A stretch of DNA of 64,000 nucleotides from Cyrtodaria siliqua (lineage: Eukaryota; Mollusca; Bivalvia; Adapedonta; Hiatellidae): NCBI GenBank assembly GCA_037043455.1, contig JAWPHD010003255.1, forward strand, positions 1-64,000, in the 5' to 3' direction. The notes beneath the pieces were generated by a model. The model was not told where the DNA came from. It did no database searches and saw only the letters and a program-made list of their open reading frames with translations. Positions 1 to 11,559 of the stretch are shown here, piece by piece (position 1 is the first letter of the stretch; each line of letters begins with the position of its first letter). The position numbers and the translations under genes were made by a program.

Positions 1-760
1 GAGTATAATATGTGCGTCAAACTGTTTTGTTTTGTGAATACACTCACATTAGTGAACAATACCCGTTTGAGTGGGTTGTTTGAGACCCGACAGGTGCAGA
101 CTATGCTTATTAAAACGAGAAGAGAAACAGTTGACTAGTTTCTGAAACCCGGCAATTTATAGAATTTCGCTAATACAATCAATAAGATATAATTTAACTT
201 TACAAACTACGCCAAATAAATGGTTCAATATATGTTGTGTCAAATGATTGTACTATTATGCATGTATCCTCCTGATTAATTAATGAGGTTGAGGACCAAA
301 AGAACACGTGTGCTGGACCTAATGTGTGACATGAGAATATAAGAATACATCATGAGTATCCGTGTTGTGAGATAGGGAAATCTCACCGAGATCAGCATTG
401 CACCAGGTACGAGGCTATGCGAGATCCTGGTTACAATTCTGATCCCGAGGGGAGATTTACCCATCTCACATGATCATGCTGGATTGTTTTTCTCCCATTA
501 TGCGCTTAACAGGCATACTTAAATGACTACACTGATTTTACGCCTAGAAGAGGAGTTATCTCACATGAGGAAAACATCTATCTCACATTGACTAGAATTG
601 GGGAGGAATGCCGATTTTTTTTTCCATGTGTTCCTTCTGAATAACGTACTGCACATTTATATTGGCCTTATAAAAAAGGTTGTATATCAAGGTCTTCCTT
701 GAAAGACCTGACTTGTAATGAAAAACTGGTTAAAAGGAATGTTTAAACTTTATTTCTGAT

Positions 761-763
<3 letters not shown>
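1..763. other. Intergenic DNA, nothing recognised
   Basis: Non-coding host DNA. Only a short open frame is present at 276-464, with no recognisable motif. I see no repeat family, RNA gene or regulatory signal here that I can support. Confidence 0.5.

Positions 764-803
<40 letters not shown>
764..803. repeat. Homopolymer G tract (40 G)
   Basis: An uninterrupted run of about 40 guanines on the + strand. It could fold as G-quadruplexes. The true length is uncertain because such runs are prone to polymerase slippage and sequencing error. It lies about 30 bp upstream of the first copy of a dispersed repeat (830-1010). Confidence 0.9.
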
Positions 804-805
<2 letters not shown>

Positions 806-829
806 AGGAGTCACACTTTAAAGAAACTA

Positions 830-1010
830 ACACGCCAAATAACGGTACATTACAAACCGTTTTTCAAACTCTATCCCGGGTGTTCAGGTCATATTATAAC
901 GTATATGTGCCAATTGTTGTATTTGTTTTCACTGGTCCTAAAAATACCATTGATTAGAATATGCGTAAAATGAATATAATTGGGTAACTCTTAATTCACG
1001 CCTTCAGGCG
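830..1010 (+). repeat. Dispersed repeat family D, copy 1 (partial)
   Basis: Shares with the copies at 1375-1715 and 4435-4775 an ordered series of blocks: 'aaataacg', 'caaactctatcc', 'gttcaggtc', 'atgcgtaaaatga' and 'ggtaactcttaattc'. The 3' part of the family is missing here. No coding capacity; probably a non-autonomous mobile element. Confidence 0.65.
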
Positions 1011-1374
1011 TGCGGCCTCGTGCAATAGTACCTTCTTGGGTCAGTAGTCACGCCTTGATAAATAGCTTCTAACCATTGACTTCTATGGAATTAAATAGTT
1101 CTATACTATTCGGTCTCGTGTACGGCTTCGGACAATAGCTTCATGATCATTCCTGTGCTCCTCTGGCAAACAGTTAACTATTGTCTGAGAAACATTAAAT
1201 AGTTGTATAGTAGCCAAGATATCACCCCATACATGCCCACGGCGACTAAATGATAAAATAATGTAATATTAAAAGTTATTAAATGGGTCAATAGGTCAAA
1301 AGTAAAATTATTTGCCTCGGATTCAGCCAGAAATTATTCGCACCGTCCCTACCATGCAGTTCAGGGCAAACAAT

Positions 1375-1715
1375 TTTAAAGTAACTAACCCGGAAAAATA
1401 ACGTCAAAACTATTTCAACACTCTATCCGGTTGTTCAGGTCTATAATCATGTATAAAAAGTAAAAGTTTATTCGCGGCGTCTTAGAAATACCCGTGATCG
1501 ATATGCGTAAAAAATGATTTATGAGTTTGGTAACTCTTAATTCGACGTCCGTTTTGGGGTTTTGACTGTCTGGTTAAAACTGTTTATATTGTGTCTATAA
1601 AGTTTGGGATTCTAAAAATATGGTAAGTTATATATACCTCGTCGTTCCCGCAAGAAACGATGTACTATTTTGTAAAATGTGGCTGGTTGTTGGCGGGATA
1701 GCTACTTTAACTATT
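1375..1715 (+). repeat. Dispersed repeat family D, copy 2
   Basis: Runs from 'ctaacccggaaaaataacg' through 'gttcaggtc', 'gtaactcttaattc', 'ttttgactgtctggttaaa', 'attgtgtctata' and 'gtttgggattct' to 'ggctggttgttggcggg'. The copy at 4435-4775 has the same blocks in the same order, and those at 16935-17165 and 21130-21425 have them on the other strand. About 340 bp and diverged. No open frame. Confidence 0.75.
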
Positions 1716-2097
1716 GACCGGGGTTAATATTAAATACATAATATCAAATAAGCTTATCTAGTATTCAAAATATCACTCGACCTTGTCCAAGCGACTGAAG
1801 GAATAAGGTCAAACTCGGCTCTGCGTCGGAATCTGTTATGCTGGCGTTACCGACCTCCCGGTCCATGAAGAACAGGATACTGTCTCGCCGATTCTAGGCT
1901 TACGGTCCGTCGGCTGGAACACAGTGGTGTTTCATAAAATATCAAAACATGGTGGTTCAAAAATATTAAAACATTGGTGAGTTCCATAAAATTATCAAAA
2001 CATAGGTGGTTCATAAAATATTAAAACATAGTGGTCATAAAATATAAAAACATGCAACTGATGCATAAAAGATATGTTGCAATATTGTGGTGTTCAT

Positions 2098-2150
2098 ATT
2101 CTTCTTCTTCTTCTTCTTCTTCTCTTCTTCTTCTCTTCTTCTTCTTCGAC
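2098..2150 (+). repeat. TTC/GAA microsatellite
   Basis: Imperfect (TTC)n with occasional TC slips. The serine/leucine-rich and glutamate-rich open frames that cross it are artefacts of the repeat. Confidence 0.9.
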
Positions 2151-2219
2151 GACCAGAGGATATATGTATCTAGATATAATTCTAATTTTGTTTTAATCAA
2201 CATGCGAATAAAATTGTAA

Positions 2220-3090
2220 AGCATTTAGTGATATGAGTAACGTCCATTCATATAATATTGTTAAAAACAAGAAAGATTAATGTTAACACACCAGATAAAA
2301 GTAAGATAATCTTAGCATAAAATATGCAACAAGGAGTACAAAAATGTTATTTACCAGGTAAATGCATGTTGTGCTAGAATAACAAACTCGACAACTCTTT
2401 CTGAATCTGTCAAGTCCCCTAAAACAAAAAATAAGTAACATTTATATGTATTATATAATAACATTTATCAGTATTCTCTACATATAACTTACATGTAGTT
2501 TACACAATCCAGGAAAATGTGTACTTTGTAGCTTTTTTTTGTCATACGTTGTCATTGTATGCTGGTTTATCACCACCAATTCAGTGCATAAACTCGAATG
2601 TAGTTCCTATAATAAAAAGTAATCCCTCCTTTTTGATGGAAAATTGACATTATAAGTAGGAGAAAATAGCTCATTTCTATTTCGATTTTGTTTTTGTATG
2701 TATAAGAAGTACATTGATAGGTTTTTACTTGGATTATTGATTGAAGATTCTCCAAATTTCGGATCTATACAAACACTTGGTGAACAACTATCATTGAAAT
2801 AGCTCTACCCGTGACCTGTTTAGCAAACAAACAAAGAACTTTTTACCCTGTCTTGTGACCCCCACCTTTCTGGTGATTTTGCAAGTGAAAACTATTTTTC
2901 TATGTGAACATTACACTGCTGCATTATCCATACTTGAGATGAATTTGCAACAAATCATTAATATGTGACATTTTAACATAAGAAAAATAATTGGGTGGTT
3001 TTCATACCTGTTTGACTGGTGATGCGACGGATCGAATTTTCTCCGATGTTCTAGTTATAATCCAACGCGCCAGCGCGACATTGTCAGAAA
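2220..3090. other. AT-rich intergenic DNA, nothing recognised
   Basis: No gene, RNA or repeat that I can support. A short minus-strand frame at 2570-2755 has no family signature. Confidence 0.45.
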
Positions 3091-3130
3091 TTAGAGAGAG
3101 ATATGGTGATATATACAAGTGTACAAACCT

Positions 3131-3562
3131 TCTTTCCGCTGACTAACCTCCAAATCTTCTTCCTCCTTGCGTGAATATCTTCTTCTTTGTTCTTCTTCTT
3201 CCACCACTTCAAAATCTTCTTGTCTTTCGCTATCTTCTTCATCAAACTCACATTCGCCAAGGAACAGTCTGTTTGATGTTATCATCTGGGGCATATCCGA
3301 CGTCTTGTATTCATTAAGTGTATCCTTCACCAACTTCTGACATAGTCCGATGTCCGAAACCCGTCCGGTACAGCCGGTTGTTATACACCTCTCGATTTCT
3401 TACACCAACTAGGAAAGGGTTTAAGTTTGATTTCGGTTTTAACTGTTGTGTAATTGGCACCCTTGTCATTAGTGTTCTTTTTTCGCGTGGTACTTTGTGT
3501 CCGTTTTGTTTCCTGTAAAGCGTTGTCACCTCTTCCTCTTCGTAATGCACCTCCTCGTCCAT
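3131..3562 (-). pseudogene. Possible host exon, glutamate-rich, frame broken
   Basis: On the minus strand an ATG at 3562 opens a charged, Glu-rich frame of 82 codons. A second frame (from about 3333, offset by one) continues with a strongly acidic stretch rich in Glu, Asp and Arg. The coding-like text ends at an AAG|GTTTGT sequence near 3131 that would serve as a splice donor. This fits a first exon with one frameshift, or two unrelated low-complexity frames. I recognise no domain, and short purine-rich frames of this kind arise easily by chance. The donor resemblance is the only support beyond composition. Confidence 0.25.
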
Positions 3563-4434
3563 TTTATTTCTATCGTTATATGTAGTTATTAGCTATTATT
3601 CCGGTTTATTATAAAAAAACACGATAAATTATTTTATTTATTTATTATTTTAGATATAAAGCAATATAATATATATTTAACCCAAACAGTATATATATCT
3701 TAATACATTTTCATTTTTCATAAATGCTATCACAGGTTCTGCTGCATTTGTTATAATATATGCTTAAATCCACTGTAGTCGACACACATCTCATTCTAAA
3801 CTTTCTAATGACGATTTCTGTCCGGAAAACACTCATCGTATCATTGACAACCGTTATGTAACCGTAAACCAACCAAACAACACCGAGTGTCGGCATACAA
3901 CTGAAATGAGCTGGTGATCATGGCGTTTCCCTGGGAGCTTTCCAGACGATAATGTTTCACAATCCGCGAAAAAATAATCAGCATTCGATCCACATTGCGA
4001 ATCTGATGTTGAGTATTCTATTTTTTTTCTTTTTAAAAAAACATTACTACAGTAAAATAACCGAATTTATTTATATGTAGAAATTAGCAAAATATATTTA
4101 CATATATGACCATTGGCCCATGTTTCCTGACATATACACGGATACATGTTGTGAACAACGCGCTGAAAGGTTTGACAGTCTCAAACATTAGGTAAATTCA
4201 ATTATTACCCTCAGAGGTGTGCGAACAACACTTTGGTATTCTTTATTGCTCTTCGATAATGTTTAAAATTGATACACAAAACTCTTGACGTCCTTAGTGC
4301 AAACATTCTTTTCACGTAATAAATAAAAGTCTAACATCATCGATTAAGACTATACTGATAACGCATATGGTTGATATTAAAGGCTGATAACCGAGCTCAA
4401 TGAAGTGCTTGTGTCTATTTTAAAGATTCTTACC
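3563..4434. other. AT-rich intergenic DNA, nothing recognised
   Basis: Poly-A/T tracts and AT-rich sequence. No supported gene or repeat. Confidence 0.45.
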
Positions 4435-4775
4435 CTCAAATAATGCAAAATTTTACTACAAAACCGTTCATCAAAACTCTAGCCAGGTGTTTCAACTCAT
4501 ATAATTATGTATATGTCTATGAGATAAAAAGTATAGGTTTATTCAAGGTTTTTTAAATTACCCGTGACTGAATATTGCGTAAAATGAATTATTGGTTGTA
4601 ACTCTTAATTCAACGCTCCAGTTTTGGAGTTTGGCCTGGCTGGTTAAAGCGGTTATATTGTGTCTATAGAGTTTGGATTCTCAAAATAGGTAAATTATAT
4701 AAATATAGGTTATGAAACGGTTTTACATATCTTGTAAAATGTGTCTGTTGTTGGCGGATGGCTACTTTAAAGGGT
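4435..4775 (+). repeat. Dispersed repeat family D, copy 3
   Basis: Same block order as the copy at 1375-1715: 'caaaactcta', 'aaaaagtataggtttattc', 'attgcgtaaaatgaattat', 'gtaactcttaattcaacgc', 'gttttggagtttggcctggctggttaa', 'attgtgtctatagagtttggattct' and 'gtctgttgttggcggatggctactttaa'. This is the fullest copy in the window. Confidence 0.75.
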
Positions 4776-5342
4776 CTAGAGGTGACCTGTAAGACGTGTG
4801 GGTGTACATATCTAAATATAAATAATAAAACAACTACATAATTATGCTTCAATTTATATAAATGTTGCACGCGCAGTAAATTGGACCTCATATCATATCG
4901 TGTTTAAGTATTGCTTATGGAATACTTGACTACTCGATAAATGCCATATTTACTCAGGGCTTGCAATGTACTAGTTTTGTGATCAAAATAAATCGTTTGT
5001 AGGAAACGCTAAATGTGACAATAACGCCACTGTTACAACTGACGCCAAATGTTATAACTGACGTTAAATGTTAGAAACTGACGTAAAGTTTAGTTACGTT
5101 TTTACGTTTTTGAGGCCCGATAAAGCTTACACAATTCATTTAACGTTAAAAGTTACAACATTTTGAGGCCCGCTAAAGTTTAGAATATTCAACGATAAAT
5201 GTTACAAATTTAAACAAGAACCCAATTGTTTTTATGTTTTTTGAAATTATTATATACTATACTTTTGTGCACCGTGTCTCACTCAAAGCTTTACGTATAG
5301 TATATATATTTTATATATATGTATACGTTCCTGTTCCATTTT
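4776..5342. other. Intergenic DNA with a short 'ACGttAAATGTTA' motif cluster
   Basis: Between about 5000 and 5220 the phrases 'gacgccaaatgtta', 'gacgttaaatgtta', 'gacgtaaagttta' and 'aacgataaatgtta' recur every 20-60 bp, and 'ttgaggcccg' occurs twice. This is a degenerate local repeat. No gene. Confidence 0.5.
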
Positions 5343-5960
5343 TATATATAATAATAATAAATATAATCTTTATTTACCGAGGATAACATATTAAGCTTAC
5401 AGCCAGTATGCCATATGTCCTTCAAAAAATATATTTACAGTATGTACACACATTTGTTGACACAATGTTTTCTATGCCATAAAACATTTCTAGACACTTC
5501 ATAATATGCAAAAAGAACAATTCACAATGTGTGCTAAGATGAATAAAAAGATGAGCTTTAAAATAGATATTATAAAAAGAATCTTATGTGTGTGGTTGGA
5601 CACATATATGCTAATCTTCTACGAGATACTATAAATGGTAGGTAATGATATGATCTTGTAATGCATATTCATCCCATGGTTAAAACAACATACAAGCTAG
5701 TCCCGTGCAATGAGGCAATCTGATTGAAGAATACAGGTACAATTTGAAAAACACACACAATTTAAATAGCCCCTAAAACAGTTTAAGAACCCAATCTCTC
5801 GAATGTGACTGCAGTTATACAACATACAAGCTAATCCACCACAAGACAATATAAGTTTTAGATAAATATATATTTCAAATTGCTTCTATGTATCACATGG
5901 CCAGAAAACATACAAGCTAGACCACCATGAGACAAAATAAGTTACAATTTTACAATTCTC
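5343..5960 (+). repeat. Degenerate repeat cluster with 'catacaagctag' motif
   Basis: Begins with an AATAATAATAA stretch and 'ataatctttattt'. It contains three spaced copies of 'acatacaagcta(g/a)(t/a)cc' near 5689, 5823 and 5905, each followed by related text ('aca(a)gacaata(t)aagtt'). Probably the remains of a non-autonomous element. Confidence 0.45.
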
Positions 5961-6068
5961 GAGGTGATCTTTTAGCAAGGGCTTGCGTTAATGAAGTGAC
6001 GATTATCGTCTAATTTCGATTGGAGAGTTAGAATTTATGAAATCAGGCATCATCCATCCTTTTCCAGG

Positions 6069-6650
6069 ATGTTTGATGGTTTGTCTGCAGTCTTGTCTTG
6101 TCGTGATTCTCTTGTTGGCTCTGGCTTCTGCCAAGTCATTGAGTACCTTCTTTGTGGCTTTCTAGGCTATTGTTTTTGTATTATATATACACGAGCATCT
6201 TTGTGTTTTAATTATATTGCCTATTATGCTGCCTTGTTGATTAGAGAATAGTTCATGGCGGGGATTTCTTTATTTACACTGTCCCGTTTTATTGGGTTGA
6301 CAGCTGGGTAAGTGTGAGGTTTTAATAACAGCGGCTTTTTTTGCCACTGACCGTTCCAAGGCGGTAGCCCTATTGTCAACCCTTTTATGTTTGTGAGTGT
6401 CTTATTTGGCCTTTTATTCATCTTTAATTTTTTTCTTTGTTTCTGTGTGTGTTTGTGGTTGACTGTCGTCCTTAAATTCTGCTTTTCCTGTTTGATTTTT
6501 ATATCTATATTTAATTTATTTCTCCAGATGCAAGTTGTACTTTCCGATTGTTGATGAGATAGATTGTCTATCGCTCGATGAAATCATGCGAAATTGTAAA
6601 TGTAGAAAAAACGTAACGTCATCATCATCATCATCATCATCATAGACGAT
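6069..6650. other. Intergenic DNA with an ATC microsatellite
   Basis: Open frames here (6069-6251 plus, 6224-6421 minus) show no family signature. An (ATC)n run of about eight units lies at 6619-6643. Confidence 0.5.
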
Positions 6651-6944
6651 TAAAAGTTTTTACTCTCTTTTCTTTTTTCTACATTAAATTCAATTCAAAA
6701 GTAATGTTATTCCGCCGTATTGTAGCCCTGCATTCCCTATGTTTTCCATGTCCTTCATATGTATCATGGAGAGAGCTCAGATACAAGATTTGCAAAGGTG
6801 TAAAAATGCACCTACCAAATATGGCAGTCCTTGGAAGATTTTCCTTCGACAATAAATTGCAGGAATATAGCTCCCAAAATATTGAATTTAATAGTGATAG
6901 TCCAGACAGTGCAAGTATATTTGACATATATGAGTTGTTATGAT

Positions 6945-7430
6945 ATATACTGAAAGGAAAAAGAAACGCATATAAAAAAAATTGCCTATACTACACTATT
7001 ATATACACATAATTCCACGTAATATTCCAGATATATCTCAACGTGTTTATACAAAACAGGGCTACAACTAATTACAGAAAGGACAACTCTGTCATGTAGC
7101 AGACCTTCTAATTAAAGTATACTTTGTTACACAAAATTCTTTAATGTTGAAGTTTTGCTTGAAAAAGACAAGCCATTTCAGATTGTTTTTAATGTTAAGA
7201 GATTGCAACGTTTAAGGCCTATACGTTTTTTCCAATTGCTTGAGCAAATGTGCAGTCTGTCGATAATGAAACTTTAGAGGAGTAACATTGGTGTGTTCTG
7301 AGCTGTTTTAACCGTCTTTCCGAAAGGACAGGCCTACTGTCACCCTGTACCATTCGATCAGCAGCAGCATATTAAACATACAATATATAGCGGAAATACC
7401 AGTATGCGTGTATTTTTCCTTTCAGTATAT
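6945..7430. mobile_element. MITE family T, copy 1
   Basis: A 486 bp segment bounded by inverted ends: 'atatactgaaaggaaaaa' at the left and its complement 'tttttcctttcagtatat' at the right, extended by a weaker match ('acgcat'). It lies in a TA-rich context compatible with a TA target duplication. Internal text ('attccacgtaatattccagat', 'ttgaagttttgcttgaaa', 'acatacaatatatag') recurs in the element at 13579-14050. No coding capacity, so it would need a transposase from elsewhere. Confidence 0.75.
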
Positions 7431-8285
7431 GCACACGGATCGTTAGCCAGAGGAACATGCTATGTAGCTGCTAATAAAATATACTGGTGTAGTTGTTGGT
7501 AGATGAAGAAGGATTACCAGCAATTTTCCTACCAGGCAATTACTCGAAATTGGTTTTTCAGTAGCGGTTATGTAACATTTTTAAGATGGCGTTCATCTTG
7601 AAAGAATAATGATTCTGGTCTATATAACACTATAGCCGATATAATGCTTATAATTTAATAAAAATGCATTTAAATATGTCAAAAACAATACATATATGTA
7701 CCATTATCGTATCAAGTATGCTACTTAAAGAGATAGGAGGCGATTGGAAGAGTGCTTGATGTCAATCCAATTATAATTGAAAACCCTCATAAGGTGCTTC
7801 AGTTTCATATGAAATATGTGCATATGCATTAAATAAAGTTGCGTGTTTATTTTCAGTTTAAAGGGATACACGCAATCTTGATTTAAATTCGCGACGTCAA
7901 GTTAGTGTAAATTATTATTAATAATTATTTAACTACTAGTAGTTTATGCAAATTGTTTTGCATATTACTAAGTCTTGATTATAATTGCACCAATCATGCA
8001 GATACATTCACTTGATACTTGCTGTTAAAAATAGATAGCATCTAATTTCAAATAAACATCACTTTGCGTAGTAGGAACTGTGTACGAATCGCTGTGTAGG
8101 CGTAGGCTAACTGTGGCCGCATCAAGTGCACAGAAAATGGCTATTCCCTTGTCTGAAAATACACTGTATTTATCTTTCTTGCACGTATTTATCATACCAA
8201 TCTCCCAAGGCAAGTTAGTTTTTGGTACTATAACAACGAAAAAACAATGATAAAAGATCTAATGTAAATCTCAAATTGCTTAGAC
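7431..8285. other. Intergenic DNA, nothing recognised
   Basis: AT-rich host sequence. The minus-strand frame at 8025-8213 has no recognisable feature. Confidence 0.45.
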
Positions 8286-8500
8286 ATATGTTCGGTTTTG
8301 AACGCCGGTACTGAATGCTTTACAAAAGCGCTTTTTGATAAATTTGCCAATCATAACGGCGTTTTTTGGTAAATGTTCCATTCACTACCGACGTTTAAAA
8401 TTGCATAAACCCTGAATTTTTGCGAATCATCTCTTTTGGCACATTTGCCATTCACTACCGGCGTTCAAAACAGCATAAACGCCGAACATTTGGCGGATCT
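8286..8500. repeat. Short degenerate tandem repeat ('ttcactaccgacg')
   Basis: Three spaced copies of a phrase of the form 'tttgccaatcata/ttcactaccg(a/g)cgtt', near 8342, 8372 and 8443. Neighbouring 'gcataaac(c/g)c(c/t)gaa' text also recurs. Period is roughly 70-100 bp. Not coding. Confidence 0.45.
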
Positions 8501-8779
8501 TTGCGTAACGTCAAGGCAGATGACGGACGTTTTATGACAAAAAGGCGTATTGCCCATTGAAAAGGCGGGTTCGTGATCATAATTTATGTAATAATAACTT
8601 ATTATGTAAGAACATAATCTTTTTGAAAAATACAAGAAAAAGGTTTTCCTTCTGAGTGTGACATTGGCCACATACGGATAAAATAAAATATAAGATAAAC
8701 GCCGTTTGAACAATTTTACAAAATTGTTAATAAAAATCAAAATCGTTCTTTCATATAATAATATTATTCGTTTTTTAAT

Positions 8780-9420
8780 GATTGCCGAGTTGTCCGGTCC
8801 GTCGTTTAACTGTTGCCTTGTGAACACGATAGGGACTTCATTATTAATGGGATCGTTACCCAAATTTTGGCTCGGATAAGTTCGAAAACCAGCAAATCTG
8901 ATTAGTAACACCAGAGTTATGGCCCTTGTTGTTACTGGAAAAAATCATTGTTAGCCTTGGGAACAGCACCTTCATTTAATATTTGAACTTTACCAAACTT
9001 TGCCAGATAGTTGAATTAATAAAAGCTCAGACAAGTTCGAAAAACAGCTATTTCGGGATAGAAACACAAGTGTTATGCCTCTTTTATTTATTGAAACATG
9101 CCATATCTGCCACGTGAACACTCTAGCATCTTCATTTAGTATTTGATCTTTACCAAACTTTGGCCATATTGTTGTTGATATAAATTAAAATTCTGACAAG
9201 TTCGAAAACCAGCTATAGAGAACAAAGGAAACCAGAGTTATGGCCCTTGATTTACTGAAGATGCCATATTCAGCCGTGTGAACACTAGCACCTTCATTTT
9301 GTTATTATTAATTTAATTTAAAACTTTGTCAGTGTTTTATATCAATGAATCTCGGACTGGTTTGAAATCCCAGCCATATCGGATTAGTTACACCAGCGTT
9401 ATTTCCCTTGTTTACTGCAT
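8780..9420 (-). repeat. Pearl-type tandem repeat, ~165-180 bp units
   Basis: Repeats of the form 'gttatggcccttg...ttactg...atgccatat...gtgaacact...agcaccttcattt...atttgaactttaccaaactttg...aatt..aagctcagacaagttcgaaaaacagctat'. About four degenerate copies begin near 8916, 9073, 9236 and 9395. The text is the reverse complement of the repeat at 62460-63660 ('ggccataactc...tggttttcgaac...aaagtttggtaaagat'), so both belong to the same bivalve-type repeat superfamily. Confidence 0.7.
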
Positions 9421-9439
9421 GTATTTATAACAATAGAGA

Positions 9440-9625
9440 TTGTGTACACATTGCATTGTACACCTTCTAGCCTCTCACCGCTGGGCGGGTTCGATTCCCA
9501 CTGGGAGCTCGACTTTTTGTAAGTGAGGAATTGTCGATTCTTACGGATGGCGGTAGGTGTACAGTACTGGTTCTACCCAGGAAAAGTGGGTGGTCTGCCT
9601 CCGCCAAAAAAAAATAATTTGACTG
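9440..9625 (+). mobile_element. tRNA-derived SINE fragment
   Basis: Contains a good polymerase III B box, 'ggttcgattcc' at 9488-9498. It is followed by about 110 bp of tRNA-unrelated body ('gtaagtgaggaattgtcgattctta...ggtggtctgcctccgcc') and an A-rich tail (9604-9615). A convincing A box is not visible, so the 5' end is missing or diverged. It directly follows the tandem repeat at 8780-9420. Confidence 0.55.
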
Positions 9626-9745
9626 TCATAATTATATAACCCGACATGTGTTGAAAATGACGTAAAACATCATACAAACAAAAAAAAATCATCGCTTTGG
9701 TTAGCATATCGGTAATAAAAAACGGATTGTTCGTCAGGAATATTT

Positions 9746-9855
9746 GTGCCATTTCGTGTTTTCATTATTTCGCCCCGCGTCCCGCTGATTAGCGTCTTTC
9801 GCTCGGCTAATAAGCGCTATCGGGACGAAATAACGAACAGACGAAATGACACAAC
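9746..9855. repeat. Foldback (imperfect palindrome, ~110 bp)
   Basis: Left arm 'gtgccatttcgtgttttcattatttcgccccgcgtcccgctgattagcg' pairs with the right arm reading back from 'cacaaactcatc' side through 'acgaaatgacac', 'gacgaaataacgaac' and 'cgctatcggga'. GC-rich centre with 'tttcgctcgg'. It would form a long hairpin. Probably a small foldback transposon or a terminal remnant. Confidence 0.6.
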
Positions 9856-11243
9856 TCATCCACCATAATAATTAATACTTAATTATTTTTTAATTATAAA
9901 TATAATTTTAAAAAGGGTTTTAAATGTCCTTGTTTTATTAAACTTATAATATACGTACATGCATGCGTGGCGTGTACATCTGTTAAGTGCTGTCTATAGA
10001 TAAAACATTAATACATTTAATGGTTTTATAAGATGTCGTTTATTATTGAGTGTTATTATATCTATTTTCTGTCAAAATAATGAATTTTGACTTGACAAAC
10101 AATGTTTTTTTAAGTACTGTGTTCCTAACATGAATCTTATCCTGTAATTAAGCATATGTAAACGGGGGATTAATTTATACATCTGCATTTAATTTGTAAA
10201 CTAAAATTCCTGATATTCACAAGTCTGATACAGGAAAGTGTGTGGATATAACAATCCGTCACATTTCCGGTTACAAGAAGTGTGATAACACTGAAATTTA
10301 TTATTTGTCTAATCACAATATTGTTAATAAAGTGTCGTGCAAACAGACAGATATTTTTCTGTTCAAATGATGACAAATTACCATCAGCTAATGCATTTCA
10401 AACCCTCTGTTCCCTAAGTCCCATTGACATAACCGTTTGTCAACTTGAGGTCTGGGTCTATGTCAGAGTTTCGCTGGTATCAATAAACAGCCAACTAAAG
10501 AAGTTTTGACCTCATGGCTTCGGCTATTTATGAGACTTATGACACGACTGACGGCATTGGCCGACGTCATTGGGGTCAACGCAATTATCAATTACATATG
10601 TAAGAATGTAGAAACAAGTTGGCTTCCTTTAAAAAAGGAATCCAATACGTAGGCGAGCTATATTGTTCTGTCATTTAAGTGTTTAAGTGGAGAAAAAACA
10701 ACCATTAAGATGTAGATATAGATTTCAATGTATTTTTTTCCCGTGTATTGGTCTATCCTCCGAGCACGTTAAAGAACCATATGAATCTATTCGATAATAA
10801 GAGTAGGGCACGGTCCCGGATTTATATGTATCCTTGCCCTCTCTCTGGGGCGGCTCTATATAACATATACTGTGTTGAGGAGCCGTTAAACAACATTCAG
10901 TTCAATGTATTTTTTATTGAAAATAACAGGTTAACAATTAGAAAAAGTTTACTTAGAATAAATACACAGTACTAGTACTAATAACAGTGTTTGGTTAGTC
11001 AGTTACAACAGAGATGGAATCTTGAGAGTGTTCAATCAGCATTTGTTAAATATTGACAATTTCTACAAAAGTCTATATATTGCAAAAAAAAGTCAAGATG
11101 CTGATCGGGATTCCATATTTCTGCCATGAGATAGCTAGATAATTTATCGTGTATTTTTCGCGATAATGTTACTTTTTCTCTTTAATTAACTAACAAAACT
11201 TGCTGCGATACTGCTCACTTCCGTCATCACGTTAGCACAATAG
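9856..11243. other. Intergenic DNA, no gene recognised
   Basis: AT-rich. Overlapping open frames at 10170-10376 (minus), 10282-10509 and 10748-10975 (plus) have no signature of a known family and no supporting context. Confidence 0.45.
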
Positions 11244-11429
11244 TTAACGCGATAAACATTTGAAGTTTTTCTTAAAATCCACAAAAGCGCAAAATAGCTT
11301 GCCTGATTGGTTTAAAGTATGTGATATCAAACCGTTTAGAACAAATATATCATCAACTGTGCTCATACCTTTACAAAAACCGGCTTGTGCCTCGATGTGC
11401 ATATGATATTTTTCTGCCCAAGAGATCAA
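11244..11429 (-). pseudogene. LINE reverse-transcriptase fragment
   Basis: The minus-strand frame of about 61 codons matches the finger/palm start of non-LTR retrotransposon reverse transcriptases. It has an 'AQAGFCKGMSTVDDIFVL' block (family pattern: Q.GF.kg.ST.D.I..L) and, 25 residues on, 'FCAFVDFKK', which holds the catalytic Asp of RT motif A. The FADD box and the rest of the ORF are not found on either side, and the frame ends at once downstream. A 5'- and 3'-truncated relic. Confidence 0.75.
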
Positions 11430-11559
11430 TCTAGTATTATCGATTATAATTATATAAAATTAGATGGTTAAGTTTAATGTGGAATTAAAATAAGTATGCC
11501 TATCATTTTAGTAAAGGTAGCAAATCATTAACACCTATGGATTTGGGGAAATAGTTGTA

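Noticed and set aside
2021..2224. Glu/Lys-rich and Ser-rich frames on opposite strands
   Set aside because: Produced by the TTC/GAA microsatellite.
8465..8911. A 148-codon minus frame, the longest in the first 29 kb
   Set aside because: It crosses repeat text at both ends, its composition is that of AT-rich intergenic DNA, and no family motif is visible.
9440..9625. A true tRNA gene
   Set aside because: Only a B box is present. There is no cloverleaf, A box or acceptor pairing, and the body continues as SINE-like sequence with an A-rich tail.
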